Source of the DNA: Bordetella parapertussis
GTDB lineage: Bacteria; Pseudomonadota; Gammaproteobacteria; Burkholderiales; SG8-41
Length of the DNA stretch: 64,000 nucleotides
Direction of reading: 5' to 3'
Assembly: GCA_945906815.1 (NCBI GenBank)
Contig: CAMDRT010000004.1
Coordinates: 1-64,000, forward strand
How positions within the stretch are numbered: position 1 is the stretch's first letter; each line of letters begins with the position of its first letter. A program made the translations under genes and the position numbers. Below the pieces are notes generated by a model. It did no database searches. It was not told the origin of the DNA and was given only the letters and a program-made list of their open reading frames with translations. Shown piece after piece: positions 61,247-64,000 of this stretch.

Positions 61247-62038
61247 TTACAGCACCGAGCGCACCAGCCCGCCATCGACACGTATGGTGGTGCCGGTGAT
61301 GTAGCTCGATTTGCCCGATGCCAGAAACGCCACCAGATTCGCCAACTCGCGTGGATCGCCAATGCGGCCAACAGCCGTTTCCTTGGCGCGCTCTTCCAGC
61401 GCTTTCTCCAATGAGATGCCCAGCTCCTTGGCGCGTGCGGTGACGTTGCCAAGCATGCGTTCGCTCAGCAATGAGCCGGGACACACGTTGTTCACCAATA
61501 TGCCATCGCGCCCGACTTCATCGGCGAGACTTTTCGCAAACGCCACCACGCCCATGCGCGTGGCGCCCGACAGCGCCAGATTCGGTATCGGCTGATACAC
61601 CGTGCTGGCGAGGATGTTGATGATGCGTCCGCCTTTTTGCGCACGCATATGCGGCAGCGCCTCGCGCGACATGCGCGCGAAAAAAAACAGCGAGCGCTGC
61701 ACTGCGGTGGCCCATTGTTCCTCGGTCGCATCTATGGATTTCGCCAATGGCGGGCCACCCGAGTTACTCACCAGCACATCGATGCGGCCGTATTTTTCGG
61801 CGGTAGCGGCAAACAATTGTTGAATGGTTTCGTTTTTTTCCAGGTCGCCCGCAAACGCGAATACGTCAGCGCGGGTTTTGGCGCGGATATCCTGCGCCGC
61901 CTGTTCAAGATCGGCCTGACTACGGCTGCACATCACCACTTTCATGCCTTCTTCCGCCAGCACTTGCGCACACGCGCGGCCGAGGCCCTTGCTCGCGCCG
62001 CCCACAATGGCAACTTTGTTTTTGAGTTCCAGATCCAT
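61247..62038 (-). CDS. SDR family protein with degenerate catalytic YxxxK
   Basis: 263 residues. Cofactor loop GGASKGLG (13-20) is near-canonical, but at the active site S145 is followed by SGATR where S157 and R161 stand in place of Tyr and Lys. Similar to the atypical BKR-like subfamily. ATG 62038 after AAGGACTTCAATC. Second SDR in this operon; may be non-catalytic or use another base. Confidence 0.87.
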   Translation of the reverse strand: MDLELKNKVAIVGGASKGLGRACAQVLAEEGMKVVMCSRSQADLEQAAQDIRAKTRADVFAFAGDLEKNETIQQLFAATAEKYGRIDVLVSNSGGPPLAKSIDATEEQWATAVQRSLFFFARMSREALPHMRAQKGGRIINILASTVYQPIPNLALSGATRMGVVAFAKSLADEVGRDGILVNNVCPGSLLSERMLGNVTARAKELGISLEKALEERAKETAVGRIGDPRELANLVAFLASGKSSYITGTTIRVDGGLVRSVL

Positions 62039-62090
62039 GATTGAAGTCCTTAAGTAGGTATTTGTTTTTATTGATGTTTTTGTTTGACGA

Positions 62091-63155
62091 CTAAGAGGCG
62101 AAAGCGATGCACGAGGGCGAGCCGGTAGTAATAATCAAACCCGTGGGCACGGGCTTGCCACTCGCCGCGTCCAGTTTGAACGCCACTATGGTATCGCTGT
62201 CTTCATTCGCCACGTACAAGTTTTCGCCGGCGGGGTCGAGCGCGAAAAAGCGCGGCTTCCTGCCCTGTGTCGACTCCCATCCAACGGGGGCAAGCGTGGC
62301 GTCTTGGGCATCCACAGCAAACGCCGCAATGCTGTTGTGTCCACGGTTCGACACATAAACAAATTTACCGGATGGCGCAACCGCGATCTCCGCGCCGGTG
62401 TTGTCGCCCACAAACGTAGCCGGTGTAGTGGTGATGATATGCACCGGCGTCAAAGTGCCGCGCACCGCGTCCCACTGATAGGTGGTGACCGTAGAATCGA
62501 GCTCGTTAACCATATACGCAAACGGCCGCGAAGGATGAAACGACAAATGTCGCGGCCCTGCACCGTAGCGCGATTTTACAAACGGCGGATCATTCGCCAC
62601 CAGCTTGCCACTCGCCAGATCAAGCCGGTAAATGTGTGTCGCATCCACGCCCTTGTCGGGAGACAGCAGAAAGCGCCCGCCGGGATCGAACACCACTTGA
62701 TGCGGATGCGCGCCGAGACCCTGCTCCCGTTTGTATGGCCCCTCTTTACCCGGTGGCACGACCGCATCGGTGGCCGGCGCAAGCGAGCCATCCTGGCTAA
62801 TCGGCAGCACCGCAATGCCCGGCCCGTTCGCCACCACCACATAACGATCCCCCGGATCCACCATGAGGTGCGGCCCGTTGTCACCGCTGCTCGGCTGTTG
62901 ATTCAAATATTTGAGCCGACGCGTCTGCGCATCAATCGCGTAGGCGCTCACCGTATCGCCATCGCCGTGCGAAGCGTAAAGAAAGCGCTGTTGGCTATCG
63001 AGCGCGACATAGCCAGGATTGGCTAGGGTCTCGAATACTTCAACCAGCGACCAGGTGCTCGATGAGCCGGGCGGTGCATCGATGCGGTAAACGCTGATGC
63101 CTTTGCCGCGCGCCTTGCGATGCGCGGTGGTAAATGAGCCTACGTAGGCAAACAT
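62091..63155 (-). CDS. beta-propeller lactonase (6-phosphogluconolactonase-like)
   Basis: 354 residues, seven-bladed propeller of the YbhE/lactonase kind: MFAYVGSFTTAHRKARGKGI, GPHLMVDPGDRYVVVANG, GAHPHQVVFDPGGRFLL, GPRHLSFHPSRPFAYMVNE. Hydrolyses a sugar lactone. ATG 63155 has AGGAGA upstream. Between two SDR genes, so it fits lactone-to-acid conversion. Confidence 0.9.
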   Translation of the reverse strand: MFAYVGSFTTAHRKARGKGISVYRIDAPPGSSSTWSLVEVFETLANPGYVALDSQQRFLYASHGDGDTVSAYAIDAQTRRLKYLNQQPSSGDNGPHLMVDPGDRYVVVANGPGIAVLPISQDGSLAPATDAVVPPGKEGPYKREQGLGAHPHQVVFDPGGRFLLSPDKGVDATHIYRLDLASGKLVANDPPFVKSRYGAGPRHLSFHPSRPFAYMVNELDSTVTTYQWDAVRGTLTPVHIITTTPATFVGDNTGAEIAVAPSGKFVYVSNRGHNSIAAFAVDAQDATLAPVGWESTQGRKPRFFALDPAGENLYVANEDSDTIVAFKLDAASGKPVPTGLIITTGSPSCIAFAS

Positions 63156-63176
63156 GCTGTGGATTTCTCCTGTTCA

Positions 63177-63965
63177 CTACAGCCCCAGCCCGCCATCCAG
63201 CAGCAGGGTCTGGCCGGTCATGTAGTCGGATGCATCCGAGGCGAGGTAGAGCGCCAGCAAGCCGACTTCCCTGAGCCGTCCGGGGCGCTTGAGCGGCACC
63301 GTCTGCTCCGCGCGCTGCGCGCTCTGCCGCACGCGTTCTTCGCCGGAAGTCACCACGTCTGGAAATATGCCGGGCGCAATGGCATTGACGTGTACGTGAT
63401 AGGGTGCCCACTCTAGCGCCTGCGCCCGCGTAAATCCGGCAAGCGCGGTCTTGGCCGTGGTGTAGAGCACCATGTCGCGGCCGCCCTGATGCGCGGTCCA
63501 CGACGCAATATTGATGACCTTGCCGGAGCCGCGCGCCAGCATATGCGGGCCAACGGCGCGCGTGCACAGCAGCGCCTCGGTCAGGTTGATGTCCATGATG
63601 AAGCGCAGTTCGTCGTCGGTAGCGCCTTCGCCTTCCTTGCCCGGCAGTGCCACCAGCGGTTTGCGTATGGAGTCTCCCAGCGCATTCACCAGCACATCGA
63701 TGCGCCCGAAGGTGGCGAGCACCGAATCCACCGCGCGCTGGACGTCGTCCGCCTTGGTCACGTCGGCGATGACCGGAACCACGCGTCTTCCGGATGCCGC
63801 AGCGATCTGCGCCGCGACGCCTTCTACGTACTTCGGCGTCAGCGCGTTGAGCGCAATATCCGCGCCCGCCTCGGCCAGCACCTGCGCGATGCCCTTGCCG
63901 ATGCCGCGTCCGGCGCCAGTGATTAAAACAACTTTTCCCGTCACATCAAATTCAGCAGGCATCAT
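63177..63965 (-). CDS. SDR family oxidoreductase (canonical)
   Basis: 262 residues. TGAGRGIG cofactor motif, NIASWTAHQGGRDMVLYTTAK with Ser-Tyr-Lys, and NAIAPGIFPDV; NAD(P)-dependent sugar or alcohol dehydrogenase. ATG 63965 or 63962. First gene of the operon toward the lactonase (21-base gap). The last 35 bases of the window hold nothing further. Confidence 0.92.
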   Translation of the reverse strand: MMPAEFDVTGKVVLITGAGRGIGKGIAQVLAEAGADIALNALTPKYVEGVAAQIAAASGRRVVPVIADVTKADDVQRAVDSVLATFGRIDVLVNALGDSIRKPLVALPGKEGEGATDDELRFIMDINLTEALLCTRAVGPHMLARGSGKVINIASWTAHQGGRDMVLYTTAKTALAGFTRAQALEWAPYHVHVNAIAPGIFPDVVTSGEERVRQSAQRAEQTVPLKRPGRLREVGLLALYLASDASDYMTGQTLLLDGGLGL

Positions 63966-64000
63966 GCGGTGTTCTCCGGTGGTATGGCCCTGTGGCCGTC

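Overview
The window reads as chromosome of a high-GC betaproteobacterium, most likely a Burkholderiales-type organism from soil or freshwater. The pointers are six Bug-type periplasmic binding proteins (a family expanded in Burkholderiales), a PTA-tailed malic enzyme, class II fumarase, YggX, glutamyl-Q tRNA(Asp) synthetase, and very many CoA-linked and aromatic or alicyclic catabolic enzymes. No rRNA, tRNA, CRISPR array, complete IS element or prophage was seen. The assignment rests on gene content only.

Layout. 0-3.6 kb: repeats, an M20 amidohydrolase, and a decayed type III restriction-modification locus whose only intact member is a Fic protein. 3.6-15.6 kb: acyl-CoA dehydrogenase, exported metallo-beta-lactamase-fold hydrolase, a lipoprotein, three Bug proteins, a carboxymuconolactone-decarboxylase-like protein, the operon pip - FAA hydrolase - gluQ, then an HpcH/HpaI aldolase followed by a minimal HdrC/HdrB-like iron-sulfur pair. 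15.7-19.2 kb: a compact minus-strand operon yggX - DUF971 - CCAEP-tail radical SAM - ATP-grasp, the most interesting candidate for a poorly described system. 19.4-32.3 kb: AtzH/HpxZ-like protein, maeB, fumC, more Bug proteins, thioesterase, enoyl-CoA hydratase, CoA transferase, VOC epimerase, an LDH2-type dehydrogenase, a Phd/ParE module and a ceramidase-like membrane protein.

32.4-49.5 kb is a catabolic island: ACMSD-like amidohydrolase, serine esterase, Baeyer-Villiger monooxygenase, two thiolase-like + DUF35 pairs, BNR propeller, HpcH aldolase, DUF1080 lipoprotein, class V aminotransferase, CoA transferase, enolase-superfamily enzyme, TauD dioxygenase and flavin monooxygenase. Its joints carry ~145-bp direct repeats, a 55-bp duplicated tauD tail and a 134-bp MITE-like element with a 4-bp flanking duplication, so it looks assembled in blocks. 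A plausible flow is ring ketone to lactone/ester (monooxygenase), hydrolysis (esterase), CoA activation and C-C cleavage (thiolase-like/DUF35); this is inference.

49.6-64 kb: Bug protein, LOG-family protein, two ThDP enzymes, a His-rich zinc-ribbon protein, MlrC-like M81 protein, cupin, a second toxin-antitoxin module, a possibly Tat-exported dienelactone hydrolase, and a four-gene operon (SDR, lactonase, SDR, enolase-superfamily dehydratase) resembling a non-phosphorylative oxidative sugar pathway. Many start codons were moved inward from the longest ORF to a Shine-Dalgarno-supported ATG/GTG.
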